From assembly GCA_964030475.1 (NCBI GenBank), contig CAXIPT010000005.1, positions 5,386,436 to 5,450,435 of the forward strand: a stretch of 64,000 nt of DNA, in the 5' to 3' direction. Position 1 is the first letter of the stretch. Each line of letters begins with the position of its first letter. A program made the position numbers and the translations under genes. The notes beneath the pieces were generated by a model. That model saw only the letters and a program-made list of their open reading frames with translations, did not search any database and was not told the origin of the DNA. Shown piece by piece: positions 9,601 to 20,974 of the stretch. Source of the stretch: Tethya wilhelma (Eukaryota; Porifera; Demospongiae; Tethyida; Tethyidae).

Positions 9601-11694
9601 TACAAATATTGCGTGCATACAAGTATTGCATACATACATCTCCATGCAACCACCCACCACTCTCCTTTTGTACTGTGTGGAGTGTGATCCTTGCTTTGAG
9701 TGATGAATATCGTTAGATGATTTGTAGAAGCTGTGGCCCTTTGGCCTTCAATCAATATCTCTTGATCCAGTGATGACATCCACGATCCATCCCCAGCACC
9801 TCATCCCCAGCAATTCTCACTCCCTAACAATGCCCTCCCTCAATGCTCACCCCATTAACCGTGCTCAACCCTTTAACTTTTAACTCCTTACAATGCCCCC
9901 CTCTTCTCCTTGAAGGCAAACAAGTAAACAAACAAACAGATAAACAAACAACAATTATCAAATAAACAGATAAACAGACAACAACAAAAAAACAATGCTT
10001 GAAGAGACAAATTTCAAATGATATGGACCACTCAGAGATGTGTATGCATGTCTTGCCAAAGCATATGGTAAAGATCACCAGTAGCACTAGTGACACCCCA
10101 CACCACTCAAGGTACCAGCCAATGGACTTGGGAGATGAACAAGATACCTTTATAGCCAGCCATTGGAGCTTAGCACAGTCAAAAAAAAAAAAAGAAAAAA
10201 AAAAGAGTTTTCCTTACCAAAAGCTATATGTTCAAAAAAAAAAGCAAGCCCAAAGATACATTTAACATAGACCTGGAACAGCCCTGGATCATTCAGGCTG
10301 GTTCCCTGGCTCCACACCTCTCATCCCAAGCATGTATGTGTGTGGGGATCACATTGTTATGGCCAAGACGTGTTATGCTGCATCTCGATCAGACCAATGC
10401 AACCACCTCACAGCCTTGAAATGACAGCTGTGGGTCTGGGACTAACAAGCAAGAATGATCCATTTTGGCTTTTCTTTGCAACTCAATTATTTTTTGCTGC
10501 ACATTTTTAGCGCTCATACCTTTAACATTGTAACCAGTTTTGATAGCAGATTTCATCGTTGAGTGCATAAATTTATAATAATACGTGAAATGTAGATGAT
10601 TCCATGATTGTCGAGATGGATGACATTGTACGACATGATAGCTAGGTAGTATAATTTTCTGTTTGTAAGTTTCGGTTGACGATAAAATGTGTAGGATTTT
10701 GGTACCATTGTACTGTGGGCAATAACATTGTTTTGATAGTGTTGTCCCATTGGACATAACCATGGTATTGGGTTGAGAAACCTGTGTATGTGTGTGTTTG
10801 GGGGATAAGAATGTTTAACTTGAGGTTGTCTACATGTAATTTAACATGAAGCTTGCACAACTAGCTACCCAGTGGATTTAAAATTTGGATAATTTCTTAA
10901 CATTGTAAAGCTCACATTATATGCATACTTACTTACTCCACATTATTGTTTAAAAAGTAAGCAAACAAACAAGCTTGGAGATGAACCGAATATATATATA
11001 TACTAGAATTGTTTTTGACACAGTAAGTTTGAAGTAGCAAAACATATACTATACCTCCAACATAAGTCTCTCCTGCTGCTTGGCTACCAATATCATGGCT
11101 GGAGAGACAACAGGCCAGTTGGTAGTGGTCTCTGGGACAGCTAGAACAAAGGTAGCAAGATGAGTGAATAAATAGCTGTCAACTGAGAAGTTGAAGAGAA
11201 GAAAGTTATACTCCAGTTGTACAGTAGCCCCTCAAATGTCTTCTGTGAGTTGTCCTTGACGCCTGCTCCGTTTTGAAAGTTACAGGATTCTGAAATGAAG
11301 CCAAAGAGCACCGGGAGTTTATAGCAAAACATAGTTCCCGCCAACCTCCAGGCAATACCGCGCGCGCGCGCGTGTTCCACGTGGCAAGATGACATCATTT
11401 TCTGCGCATGCGTATTAACTTTGAACTAGTCGAACTACATACCTGTAACTTGCACAATTTTTTTTGTTTTGTTTTCCAGGAGAGACTCAAGAGCTGATAG
11501 AAGCCACTAATACCAACCCTAGTGTTGTTTTAATTGCTCCTGAAGACACTTCTTCTGAAGAGCATCTCCTGCCCACAATTCTCAGAGGAGAGCAAGCATC
11601 TCAGCAATCACAGCAACAGCAACCCATCAGAATGTCAGCACTGCCAAGATCAGTAGTACAAACCTCTAGACCACCTCTACCACAACATAACTAA
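3633..11694 (+). CDS. RCAN: Calcipressin / regulator of calcineurin
   Basis: Binds and modulates the phosphatase calcineurin. Four exons join in frame: 3633-3812, 5681-5854, 6106-6277, 11480-11694 (246 aa; human RCAN1 is about 250). Exons 1-2 form the RRM-like domain (FWVTRVPETVF, then FEGVFKAYDDDVRFKYLKTF). Exon 3 carries the family signature FLISPPASPPVGW at about residue 136. Exon 4 supplies a PSVVLIAPED segment and a Gln-rich tail ending RPPLPQHN. Exons 2 and 3 occur again at 8378-8551 and 8803-8974, with only synonymous changes noticed. Exon 2 enters in phase 0 and exon 3 leaves in phase 1, so splicing both copies in series would shift the frame; a transcript can use only one pair. The apparent 5.2-kb last intron is inflated by the inserted block. 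Confidence 0.9.
4158..5267 (-). CDS. Intronless BMT5-like Rossmann (DUF2431-type) protein nested antisense in RCAN intron 1
   Basis: An uninterrupted 369-residue ORF; a second Met at codon 7 (MATQSDTPPPKKQRL) is an equally good start. Residues about 50-75 (VVFFGESRNFTFTMAFAAML) correspond to the SAM-site glycine loop of BMT5-like 25S rRNA (uridine-N3)-methyltransferases, but the usual GEGxFSFS is GESRNFTFT. An ITTTCYHKV strand follows, then an acidic insert with repeated SETDSDDQ (about 195-225), then WFQRPSRKTKLVKKYFKRMA and a C-terminal LHMTLVFKRK strand, as in the rest of that fold. No intron is visible, and it lies antisense inside an intron, so it may be a retrogene. Whether it methylates anything is unknown. 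A truncated copy is at 7586-7964. The fold assignment is made by eye. Confidence 0.6.
   Translation of the reverse strand: MCLLLFMATQSDTPPPKKQRLATQDALPRVNELIIEINYAERTFVNVPNIDVLKHVLITERTPVVFFGESRNFTFTMAFAAMLKAEHYKENPWDTITTTCYHKVKFNFDRAKLKSIKFALKNGKTLQIAELDTLKKVNFLIDLQQPNKLTVTEILEEIDTIIKSKAADRDKLADIKQCIVPQPQNDMSDGSSSDSEDKSETDSSDQSETDSDDQSETDSDDAQTYAFVYNSVNATRNDPPVDLRGKAAWFQRPSRKTKLVKKYFKRMAKHEAQYILIGITNKYTYTESLNIQDLLGLPTKRETRQCYDTDQYADRSLYQRCGYEFLGADTTLVNELLQYGYKHSNGKGRDIHNDIIKLHMTLVFKRKPL
4889..6330. repeat. Duplicated segment, copy 1 (RCAN intron 1 to exon 3)
   Basis: Every position checked matches the sequence 2,697 bases further right (7586-9027) without indels. It covers the 5' part of the BMT5-like ORF and RCAN exons 2-3. 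Differences appear only near the right end, just before the single N at 6343. The pattern suggests the same locus assembled twice. Confidence 0.85.
6343..6343. other. Single-N contig join
   Basis: An isolated N directly cuts an exon of the NIDO/LDL-receptor gene on the minus strand and ends the left RCAN copy. I read it as a scaffold join. Confidence 0.8.
6344..7586 (-). pseudogene. Fragment of a NIDO plus LDL-receptor class B repeat gene
   Basis: On the minus strand six exon pieces join in frame: 7500-7586 (cut), 7153-7437, 6856-7087, 6670-6790, 6490-6596, 6344-6379 (cut). The first three encode a NIDO domain (VSSNGLLSFGRSVAY, PFWADHDPR, then TNSYQAVVITSG and the GFNAGG core). The last three encode YWTD-type beta-propeller repeats (YVFWTDVNTDRIYRSRLTGTN; AWDWVNMKLY). 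Nidogen-like and sushi/LDLR-type extracellular proteins have this order. Both ends are truncated inside coding exons: on the left by the N at 6343, on the right by an abrupt change into RCAN-intron sequence at 7586. The gene itself looks healthy, so this is more likely a misplaced or chimeric contig piece than a decayed gene. Confidence 0.75.
7586..7964 (-). pseudogene. Truncated copy of the BMT5-like ORF
   Basis: Matches the first 126 codons of the nested ORF at 4158-5267, then changes at 7586 into an exon of the NIDO gene, leaving a fused reading frame of no biological meaning. It is part of the 2,697-bp-offset duplication. Confidence 0.8.
8378..8974 (+). CDS. RCAN: Second copy of RCAN exons 2 and 3
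   Basis: Exons 8378-8551 and 8803-8974 repeat the RRM-like second half and the FLISPPASPP exon, with intact splice sites. The substitutions noticed in exon 3 (GTT to GTC, CTG to CTA) are synonymous. Because this copy is contiguous with the final exon at 11480 without any N, it may be the authentic one, with 5681-6277 the redundant allele. It does not make a separate gene: there is no first or last exon of its own. Confidence 0.8.
9028..10388. other. RCAN last intron, low-complexity stretch
   Basis: Contains A-rich runs (around 9040-9075, 10180-10205), a short GT tract (9354-9373) and AAACA-type simple sequence (9915-9995). I see no exon, RNA gene or recognisable transposon in it. Confidence 0.5.
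10389..11332 (-). CDS. Unrecognised three-exon protein nested antisense in the RCAN last intron
   Basis: Three open segments join with compatible phases: 11212-11332 (ATG at 11332, donor GTATAA), 11055-11140 (acceptor TTCTAG, donor GTATAG) and 10389-10781 (acceptor ACACAG, stop TGA), giving 199 residues. I do not recognise the family. The start (MFCYKLPVLFGFISESC) is hydrophobic and could be a weak signal sequence. The middle has YNWTVPETTTNWPVVSPAMI. The third exon has several Cys, an aromatic HFTYYYKF stretch, then a Lys-rich segment (KNVQQKIIELQRKAKMDHSC). A GC-repeat (CGCGCGCGCG) and a CACGTGG box lie just upstream of the start. Support is splice-phase consistency over three exons only; RNA evidence would settle it. 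Confidence 0.5.
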
Positions 11695-12032
11695 CTTGTT
11701 TATTCATTTTGTGTCTTGCTAATAGATTTTGTGTACAGTGTTTGTAAGTATTCAGTTGCAGATTTGAATTGACCTATCATAATGCATAAAAATCAAATTG
11801 CTTATAATATTATTATTCCTAGTACAGATTCTAACCCACAATGCAACGCATGGACATTGTTTAGTTTCGCATGCATTTTATTACTTATGTATCGCGATTC
11901 TTACCAGCCACCACGTGTCCAGCGCGCTTGCTCATGAATATTCATGACGTCAAGTCACATGATTGTTGTGATTGATTCATGTGGTGGGCCAGTCAAAGTG
12001 AGAAGGTACTGACTGAGTTATAGAGGGCAAAG

Positions 12033-13668
12033 ATGAAGAAAAAGGTGAGATTTTGAAAGGTTATGTGTTTGCTGATTCAAATGAATGGTGTAGCATGCAC
12101 TTGAAACTGGATATAACACTCAACACACAAGTATGAACAGTATATTTGGACCCATAAACAAATAACCTGTTTTGATCTTTTTGGGATTGGCAATTTGCTG
12201 CCTAGTTTGCCAACTACTACTCTTCTGTTTAATTTTTTTTTTTTTGCTTTACTTGGTGAGAACCTAAGATGTTTCTTTGCAATAATGAATAATCAGTAAA
12301 ATATGTTTGTTATTGCACAATTGGCCCAGTAAATTGCAGCATAAATGTCATCAAAGTGTGTTGACTTGTAGCGATGGTGTTGATCTAACCACTGTGTGTT
12401 GTTCTAGGTGTTACTGATGGGCAAGAGTGGGTCGGGGAAGACCAGTATGAGATCCATCATCTTTGCCAACTACATCGCACGTGACACAAGACGGTTGGGA
12501 GCTACAAGTAAGATGAGAGCCAACACACACACACACACACACTCCATCTTTCAGTTGATGTGGAGCACTCTCATGTTCGTTTCCTTGGCAACCTAGTTCT
12601 CAATTTGTGGGACTGTGGAGGGTAAGGATTCTCATTAATGCAACCATAACAATAGGGACACCCCCCACACTGTATACTATTGATAGAATCTGTTTTATTT
12701 TATTTCATTTCAGCCAAGAAGCCTTTATGGAGAACTATTTCACAAGTCAACGTGACAATGTCTTTCGAAACGTAGAGGTCCTCATCTATGTGTTTGACGT
12801 TGAGAGCAGAGAGGTGGAGAAGGACATGCACTATTACCAGTCGTGTTTGGAGGCCATTTTGCAAAACTCACCCGATGCTAAAGTCTTCTGTTTGGTACAC
12901 AAGATGGATCTCATTCCAAAGGACCAGAGAAATGTGGTAAGAGCAAAGTCCTGTCACACACACACACACTCACACATATTTATACTGATGGAAGTTATTC
13001 TGTTCCATACAATATTGATAACCATTGTTGAAACAGGATACTTATATGAGAGTGTATAAATGCCCATATAGTATCTATGAAGACTTTATATGATTCATGC
13101 ACACAGTAATGCACTGCAATGCACCTACACTATTTCTATACTTATTGTTAGATTTTCGACAAACGTGAAAGTGAACTGAAAAAGAGATCGCTGCCACTAG
13201 ACTGCACCTGTTTCAGGACTTCAATTTGGGACGAGACACTCTACAAGGTAATAATAACAGCAGACAATGGTCCACTCACACACAATATTCACGCAGATAA
13301 ATTCACCTGTGTACTTAAACAGACATTCGATGCTATTCTATTGTCTGTATAGACTCGTGCACTTGTACACAATCACCATTATGTACACATGCACGCTCAT
13401 TTCACAGGCATGGTCCAATATTGTTCACTTACTCATCCCCAATGTACATCATTTGGAAACAAGCTTGAGCAACTTTGCGAGCATCTTGGATGCTGATGAG
13501 GTGTTGCTGTTTGAGAGAGCGACCTTCCTGGTCATAGCTCACTCTGTGCGAAGAGCGCACACTGACGCTCATCGGTTTGAGAAGATTAGCAACATTGTGA
13601 AGCAGTTTAAACTCAGTTGTAGGTATGTTGTGTGATTGGTGCTATGATCGAGTTATGTGTGCTGAAGT

Positions 13669-13717
<49 letters not shown>

Positions 13718-14258
13718 CCCCCCTCTCTCTCTAGTAAACTTCAAGCCCAGTTTCAGAGTATGGAAGTGAGGAATTCCTGTTTTGCTGCATTTATTGATAT
13801 TTTCACCCCCAACACCTATGTCATGGTCATCATGTCAGATCCAGATATACGTAAGTCCCTGTAAAGTTTTTGATGTGTAGTTGTAAATCAGCTAGCTGTG
13901 TCAATAAGTGGTTGTATGTACAGAGGTACTTCACTTTGAATTAAGCCTTATTGTACTACATCAATGTCAAATTATGTTGGTTGATAAACAGTTGAAAGGT
14001 TTCAGATGTTTTTGTAATTGAAGTTCAAAGCCAGTGTTTGTTTGCATGATGTTGCAATCACAGCCTTCTCCTTGTACATAGACTTGTAGTTAGGTGGATT
14101 ACAAGTTATAATCTTGTAGGTATTACATTGTGTGTGTGTGTCCTGTTCCTTTAGCATCTGCTGCTACACTAGTTAATATAAGAAATGCTCGCAAGCACTT
14201 TGAGAAGATAGAGCGGCTAGAAGGAGCGATACCAGTGCCTGGCAGATTGCAGCAATAA
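12033..14258 (+). CDS. RRAGA: Rag GTPase A/B
   Basis: Small GTPase that pairs with RagC/D on lysosomes and recruits mTORC1 when amino acids are available. Eight exons join in frame: 12033-12044, 12408-12507, 12555-12621, 12714-12936, 13152-13247, 13408-13622, 13735-13850, 14155-14258 (310 aa; human RRAGA 313). The first exon codes only MKKK. The P-loop GKSGSGKT is at residues 9-16, the G3 element LWDCGGQ at about 55-61, and HKMD (G4) near 127. The C-terminal roadblock-type half carries the very conserved [30 protein letters not shown] and [15 protein letters not shown] stretches. Long CT tracts sit in front of the exon 7 acceptor. The single A/B-type gene fits early-branching animals. RCAN ends 339 bp upstream. 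Confidence 0.96.
13673..13733. repeat. (CT)n microsatellite at exon acceptor
   Basis: A pure CT run followed by a short C run forms the polypyrimidine tract of RRAGA exon 7. Confidence 0.95.
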
Positions 14259-14646
14259 GGGGACCCACACAGAGTATTGATGTTACACACTATGACATTA
14301 TCGATTAATTTCTTAATTTGTGTATACTTATGTACTAAACATGAATTATGTGCACTTCAAGAAATGATAATGTATGAAACTGATATATATTATTTGTGAA
14401 TTTTGTATGTGGACTCTTATATTTTACATTTACACAAAATATTATTATGACAATCTTATAAAATGCGCACCATGCTGCATTTTTGGGGGTGTGTCACGGT
14501 CCAGCTGGGTTCAGAGTGCGCAATTACAATACAAAAAAATGCACTAATTATTGCACCGACCACGTGTTGCGGTTGTGGTGAACTCCTTTATAATGAAACC
14601 GTCATGATGTGAAAGTTTGAAGTTGCCAAATGGCGCCAGCGTCAAC
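14259..14646. other. Spacer between RRAGA and UCKL1
   Basis: Contains the RRAGA 3' UTR and the UCKL1 promoter region. A CACGTG E-box-like site lies near 14560. No TATA box or additional ORF is seen. Confidence 0.5.
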
Positions 14647-16156
14647 ATGAGTAAGGTATCACGAGTTATATCCGTACAGAGAAGCGACAGCTCTGGAAGG
14701 TAAGGGCACGAGTAGGAGAGTGTGTGTAAGTCTTGTATATTTTTGCCCATACATGAAGTATTTTTTTGAGTAGAAATGAATGACAGCTGGACGAAATTGT
14801 ACGTTCGGGTAGTTTTGTCTTTTGTGAGCCGTAGTTGAAGTCCATGTCATGTCTACATTTATATTGGACAGCATTGTATGTGGTTGTGGGTTGTGTAGAA
14901 TTCCTATAACTTTGTAAGCCATGTTTTCCTGACATTTATATGGACCTCCATCTTTTGTGATAAAAATTTTTGCAAATTATTTGCAATCATGAAACCTCAG
15001 AGAATAGTAGCAATTTACACTATTTCCAATCAATACTGGTGTCCAAATCACTCTCCTAGGGTGGTCTAAATACCAGAATAAGTGGTCCAAAAATCATACC
15101 ATACAAATTCTCCACCCTCTCTCTCTTCCCTGATCCAGTGATGATGCTGACCTTGGTTACGAAGGAGATGATGTAATCACCTCGCCTCCTGTTGCTGTGG
15201 AAAGAGATAGAAAAGTCTGTCACAAGAGAAGGACCATTTACACTGCAGGTAGGCCTGTCATGGCCTCATTCCCATGGAGGCTCCTTCTTTGCAAATATTT
15301 TCTCCTCCTTTGTGAATATTTTCTTTTTGAAATATTTGTGAAGGAGGAGCCTGGGAACAAGGCTAACTGTACATATGTAATACACCTCAATAGTAGCTGT
15401 CTGATCACAGGTGCTGTGTCTACGTCTGACATCGTGTTTCTTGTAACCTTACTCATTGTTACATGTTGTGCTTACTCTTTAGGGGAGTTTGTGTGATTGT
15501 TCAACAAATTCTTATATCCTGTGGCATGCATGTGTACGCACCAAGGATTGTGGTGGTGCGTATGTGTGCTCGATCTATAGTGATAGTTATTCCACTTTAG
15601 TTAGTTTCCAGGAATTTGTATTGCTGCTTTGGTTTTTGGTTATTTAGAGCCATCCACAAACAATGCTAGCAAAATTTTTCCACACGTGCTGTATCTTGTA
15701 TATCCAAGCCACGGAATTTAGTCACTTTTAAGATCAATGTGTTAAATTTAATGGTATCACCGTGTAGCATTCAAGAAAAACCTATAGTTCTCGAGGTCTG
15801 TGGCTTTTCAGCTTCTTTGAGCAATACTGCCTGCTGACCACGCCCATTTTATTAGTGTGCATTATATAGAATTTACTAAAAGATGAATATTCCATGGTTC
15901 CAAGACACTGAAGCAGCAGGCGGGCAGCTGACCTACTTTCTAGGTAAAGTTAGTATGAATTAATACTCAGTAATTGTCCATGTCTACAATGGACACTAGC
16001 TTAATCAATGTACATCATTATAACTGTGGTGTTTGTTGTCCCGTCAGCATAGATAAAAATCATCTATAGTGACCAAATTGGTCAGGTTCTACTATCTGTG
16101 GTTTGCCTTTCTGCAGCATGAGCATGCATATCCCATGCAAGAGTTATGCGCTGGTT

Positions 16157-16213
<57 letters not shown>

Positions 16214-16428
16214 AGGTCGACCTCCGTGGTACGATGTCCAGGGTCAGATGGTGGAAGCATTTGTCATCGGTCTTGCTGGTGGCAGTGCCAGTGGGAAGAC
16301 CACAGTAGCCAGGAAGGTGATAGAGAGCCTGGGTGTGCCGTGGGTCAGCGTGCTCTCCATGGACTCCTTCTACAAGGTGCTGACTCCTGAGCAACACGAG
16401 ATGGCTGCTAAGAATGAGTACAACTTTG
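14647..16428 (+). CDS. UCKL1: Uridine-cytidine kinase-like 1, 5' part
   Basis: Pyrimidine ribonucleoside kinase of the salvage pathway with a uracil phosphoribosyltransferase-like C-terminus in the full protein. Three exons join in frame: 14647-14699, 15139-15248, 16216-16428. The N-terminus is short and acidic ([11 protein letters not shown]), followed by the family motif [15 protein letters not shown]. The kinase domain begins with the Walker A motif [18 protein letters not shown] and continues with [13 protein letters not shown]. The frame is cut at the N at 16429, inside NEYNF(D), where UCKL1 proteins normally continue for another 400 residues; nothing to the right continues it. The truncation is an assembly break and not a mutation. 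Confidence 0.9.
16156..16214. repeat. (CT)n microsatellite at exon acceptor
   Basis: A CT tract immediately precedes UCKL1 exon 3, the same arrangement as in RRAGA exon 7 and, as GT/CA, in NUDC, TMEM214 and FNDC3. Confidence 0.95.
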
Positions 16429-16429
16429 N
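16429..16429. other. Single-N contig join
   Basis: Cuts UCKL1 exon 3 on the plus strand and, on the minus strand, the start of an unrelated secreted-protein gene. Two different genes are broken at one base, which marks a false join. Confidence 0.85.
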
Positions 16430-16559
16430 CAGGACAGTCAGGGTCTAAGGGGCCAGTAGGAGTGACATAGTAGTCTGTTGCATGGCATGATGTTGGACCA
16501 TGACACAATAGAGTCACCAAGCACAACAAGATTGAGAATTGCAGAAATTTCAGAGTCAT
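16430..16559 (-). CDS. N-terminal fragment of a YYVTPTG-type secreted/membrane protein
   Basis: An ATG at 16559 opens a classic signal peptide (MTLKFLQFSILLCLVTLLCH) followed by the mature start DYYVTPTGPLDPDCP, after which the N ends it at residue 43. In sponges this start is typical of large extracellular beta-helix-like proteins, many with a C-terminal multipass domain; that is recalled family knowledge and cannot be tested on 43 residues. It is opposite in strand to UCKL1. Confidence 0.55.
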
Positions 16560-16679
16560 CTTCTGTAGATTCCGAGCATAATCAATGTTTTATGGGGACT
16601 GAGCAATAAAGACTCCATGGAATGAACTTATATAATGGCTTAGCTAGTATACTCACATGACTTTTTGACGTCTTCTATT

Positions 16680-17720
16680 TTGCATGGTTTTTAAAGTCTG
16701 TAATAACAATGGGTTTACACATGCACACACGCATGCAAATAATTATAGCATGACTATGTTTTGATGACAAAGGACACATGCAAATATAGCATGACTATTA
16801 TGATTTTGTGACAAAGGACACAAACAGCGTGACTTTCAGTGTTTCCATAGTCTATAGCCTGAGTATGACGCACATGCATACAAATATAGAACGTGAATTA
16901 TGATTGGACACATATGCAAATAAATAGTGAGATATAGTCTAGTGTTTTTATTAGTTTTCATAGTCTGTCATACGATTACATGACAATGGACACGTGTACA
17001 CACATGCAAATATAGTATGTGAATTATTACTTCATGACAAAGGACACATATGAAATAAAGTTGTTGTGGTGCATAACCCTCAGTGCAGGCATGTTGTACA
17101 TTGATAATTATTCATCACCTTAATTAAATTGGTAGGTGTGACCTACAAATGGTATTCAAAAGTGGATAAAGCACCCATTTCTTATAATTTCACCAGTGCT
17201 ATAACAAACAATATGCACAAGCCTCATTCCCACATAACCTACTGGCTCCCCTTTCATACACCCAACATTACTGTATAGTAGTTAATTCAGCTGTGAAACT
17301 ATTCTGCCTGCCGGTTGTATAATGACCACTGCGTTCATATAAATTATGATTTTAACTGACAAACATACTGAGATTACCTTTATGTAGGTTGTTATCACCT
17401 GGAGTAAAATGCAAGGCCAGTGTTTACAATTTTCAGGGTTTGCAATCTTTCATAGACACGTGGCATGGCATACGGTTAATTTGTAACAATTAATTAATAG
17501 ATAAGATATATACGGAAAGTGGTTGGTCCGACGTTGCTCCCCTATACATTGTATGTAATAAGGACAAAGCAGTCATTCCCATGACTACACTGGCCCGGCC
17601 TTGCTCATGCTCGCCCCAATGATTTCATGACAAAGGACACATGCAAGTGAATTATGATTGGACACATATGCAAACATATAGTGTGACATTCTAGTGTTTC
17701 TATTGGATTTCATAGTCTGT
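16680..17720. repeat. Degenerate interspersed tandem repeat
   Basis: Variants of GACAAAGGACACATGCAAAT, AATATAGCATGACTATTATGA and CTAGTGTTT-TTTCATAGTCTGT recur about five times between 16720 and 17060 and again at 17625-17720, separated by unrelated sequence around 17100-17600. The array is old and diverged, with no ORF. Confidence 0.6.
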
Positions 17721-17923
17721 CTGTATTAATGATACATATTTAGCTTTGTTTATTGTATTTATTTATGTGGCATTTATGTTGCAGTATATTGACTAAAATT
17801 TTCACTTATATGGAACAGACACACAAGAAACACACAAACTAACTATAGTAGCCATTGCTGCACATGTGCGATAGCTGCCAAGGGTTAAACATAATAGTAA
17901 CATCTAGGAAATGATAAGTTTAC

Positions 17924-18013
17924 CTGTGAACTGGGTTGGTCATCCAGTCGCTTGAAGATCAAAGTGAAATACCTGGCTACCTGTTGATCGGTACAATAGT
18001 CTAGTAGAGTTTC
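17924..18013 (-). pseudogene. TMEM214: Isolated copy of TMEM214 exon 8
   Basis: A 90-bp exon with intact splice sites encodes the same peptide as 19396-19485 (ETLLDYCTDQQVARYF...) apart from one residue (QPTSQ to QPSSQ). About five bases differ, and the flanking introns are similar for only a few tens of bases. No other TMEM214 exon is found in 16430-18551, so it is either a partial tandem duplicate or a fragment of another allele. Confidence 0.75.
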
Positions 18014-18522
18014 CTATAAATAGAACAGAAATACAAAACACACATACATAAATAATGAATGGCACCATATGTACAAGGTACAATATGCACTACTACAATA
18101 AAAAAAAAAAATTAATTAGTGCATCCAAGCACTAACAATACTGCAGCATGCATCGAGGCTAGCAATAAAGGCATGCAATACAGCATGTATACTACACATT
18201 TGCATGGACATGGCTACTTAGCCAATGTCACCCGCGCGTTTATACTAGAGTCAGTATTGGTATCTCACACTTCCAGTGTCAGTGTTCTAGCAATGTGCAG
18301 ATAGCGCATGATCGAGCAACTCTTAGCTAGTATGTAGTACTAGTGGGTGGGGCCAGGCCACGTAACCAATGGTCGCTTGAGCAATGGCTCGAACTGAAAA
18401 TCCTGGCATAGCTCAGGAACTACAAGCTTTTAGCTTCTGAAAAATACAATTTACCACTACTTTATGCTTATGTCCATAATTTTCAGATTAGACTTGCTCT
18501 TCTTCATACTAAGAGTGAACAC

Positions 18523-18562
18523 TCACACACACACACACACACACACACACGNGAGAGAGAGA

Positions 18563-18626
<64 letters not shown>
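18523..18626. repeat. (CA)n/(GA)n microsatellite with contig join
   Basis: A CA tract meets a GA tract at an isolated N (18552). Microsatellites are where this assembly breaks, and TMEM214 loses its 3' exons at this point. Confidence 0.9.
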
Positions 18627-18629
<3 letters not shown>

Positions 18630-18849
18630 GTGTGATTACATGTGAGGCAGATAATAATAATAATAATTACTGTTATGTATGTTGAAGTAAGAACCTATAT
18701 TTACGGATCATTATTATGCAGGTATTTAATTACATTAACAGTCAATATATATACTACATACAAAAACCTTTCAATAACAAACCCAAATTAAATAGCTAGC
18801 AGTCAATCACACAATAAAACAAACCATGCAGCTGGATGTATGCACACAC

Positions 18850-20820
18850 CTTTGCCAATCCCCTCTCTTCGTTGGTGCCTCTCTCCTTGAGTCTGTGCAG
18901 GAGCTGGGAGAGGTGAGGAGGAGACACACCTTCGGGGATCTCATCGAGGGACCCCAGCTCTCTCATCAGGAGCAGGGAGGAGTGAGGAGAGGAGGGGGAG
19001 AGACGAGACCACACCTCAAGACAAGGGGAAGAGGACTCGTTGAGACATCTTATGGCAAATGACAGCAACACCTGGATCGATGAAGCATGCATGGATAAAC
19101 AGTTGTTACAGTAATGGATGTTCCTATGTATTCTTTAGAAAATCCAATATACCGTATAGCCGGAAAAAATGGTGGGGAATTAAATTTGGTGGATTGGCAG
19201 ATGAGACTTACATGTAGTACCGCAAAATTAAAATCCACTGATATTTGAATTATTTAGTGCAAGAGTGTGTATATATGTATGCATATCATACAAATGATTA
19301 CCGAGCTAGCTCAATCCACCAAATTTTCTGCCTATAGGGTATATTGCTGCAAGAAAACAGCTGACTGCTTTGCTATCTACATGTACAGTATGTACCTGTG
19401 AGGTGGGTTGGTCGTCCAGTCGTTTGAAGATCAAAGTGAAATACCTGGCTACCTGTTGATCCGTACAATAGTCTAATAGAGTTTCCTTTAAATAGAACAG
19501 AAATAATATTGAAACAAACACACACATTTATACACCAATAATCCCACACCTGCAGTAACTCAATAAGCTCTGTGACATTTCCCTGTGTCTTCCTACTCAC
19601 AAAGAGAGGAGAGGTGAACAGCACAATGGCAATGTTGGGAGGGAGGGCCTTCAGTAGCACTGGACCACAATCACCAATAGTACTACAGAAATAGCACGCA
19701 TCATGCAATCAATTCAGACGCAGAGTAAACATAAAAACCTTCAACTTAACAGCCTTGTTCTCAAGGTTACTTTCGACACTTGAGTTGCATGTGTGTTTAT
19801 GACAAGGACAAGGGATTAGGAACAAGGCTAGACACACACCATAATACATGCATTAGTACAAGACTAAGTATAAAAAAATAGCATTAATTTTACATACATA
19901 ACAATGCCAATACAAGTTACAATGTACCTATACCTTAATAGTAAACAGGTGTAGTCAACTGCATAAGTCATTACTTGTTTGGGTACGTTAGCGACGGCAT
20001 AGAGGAGAGGAAGACACAGCTCAGGCCAGGCACTCAGAGCGACAGTGGGCTGGAGCCGGGGGTGTGGCAGCCCCACCCACAGCAGAGATAGAGCCTCGCC
20101 CACCTTGCTCAAACTGGACTGCAACAGCAGCTTGATCTGTAGGTGGATGGTTTTATGAAATCATGCAACTCATGCTACATTGGAAAGGATTTAGAGTTAC
20201 TGAATTTGTTAAGTGGGCGTTCCAAAATTGCAAAGCTTAAAAGCCTTCGAACTTCATATCTAATGTTGAATATACAGTAGATTGTTCAAAGACCAAATTC
20301 TCTTATCCAACATGTACAGTAGTTACCAACCATCAATAAGAGCCCCCTCCAAACAGTCACTAAAGTCCATCTGGTTAGAGAATACCGGTAGAAAAAAACT
20401 TTCTTATTATCTGACCGATTTCAAATGTTAAGCACCATTGGAAAGTGCTTGGTCTCCCCACTCTTCTAACAGCTTTCCCAGCTTACACCTTGCCAGTCAA
20501 AAGTTAGCTATTTTGTCCCATAAGACAAGTATTGCTCATTATTTCACTTCCGGCGGCATTCTCCAACCAGATGGACTTTAACTGTACACAACTCCTCAAC
20601 TCACTCTATCTGTGGCCTCGCTACAAGTGGAAGGGTTGGACTCAATGAGCAGCTGCAGCATGATCCTGGTGCCGTGGGAAGGGAGGTTGGCTCGTACCTC
20701 CCCCAGGAGACGATCGAGGCAGTAGCGGAAGATGGCCTCCTGAGCGAGAGGGGGACAGGAGGCCACCGTAGAGAGGAGGGGCTCTTGGAGGGAGGCAGAG
20801 AGAGAGGAGAGAGGGAAGCC

Positions 20821-20909
<89 letters not shown>

Positions 20910-20914
20910 NNNNN

Positions 20915-20974
<60 letters not shown>

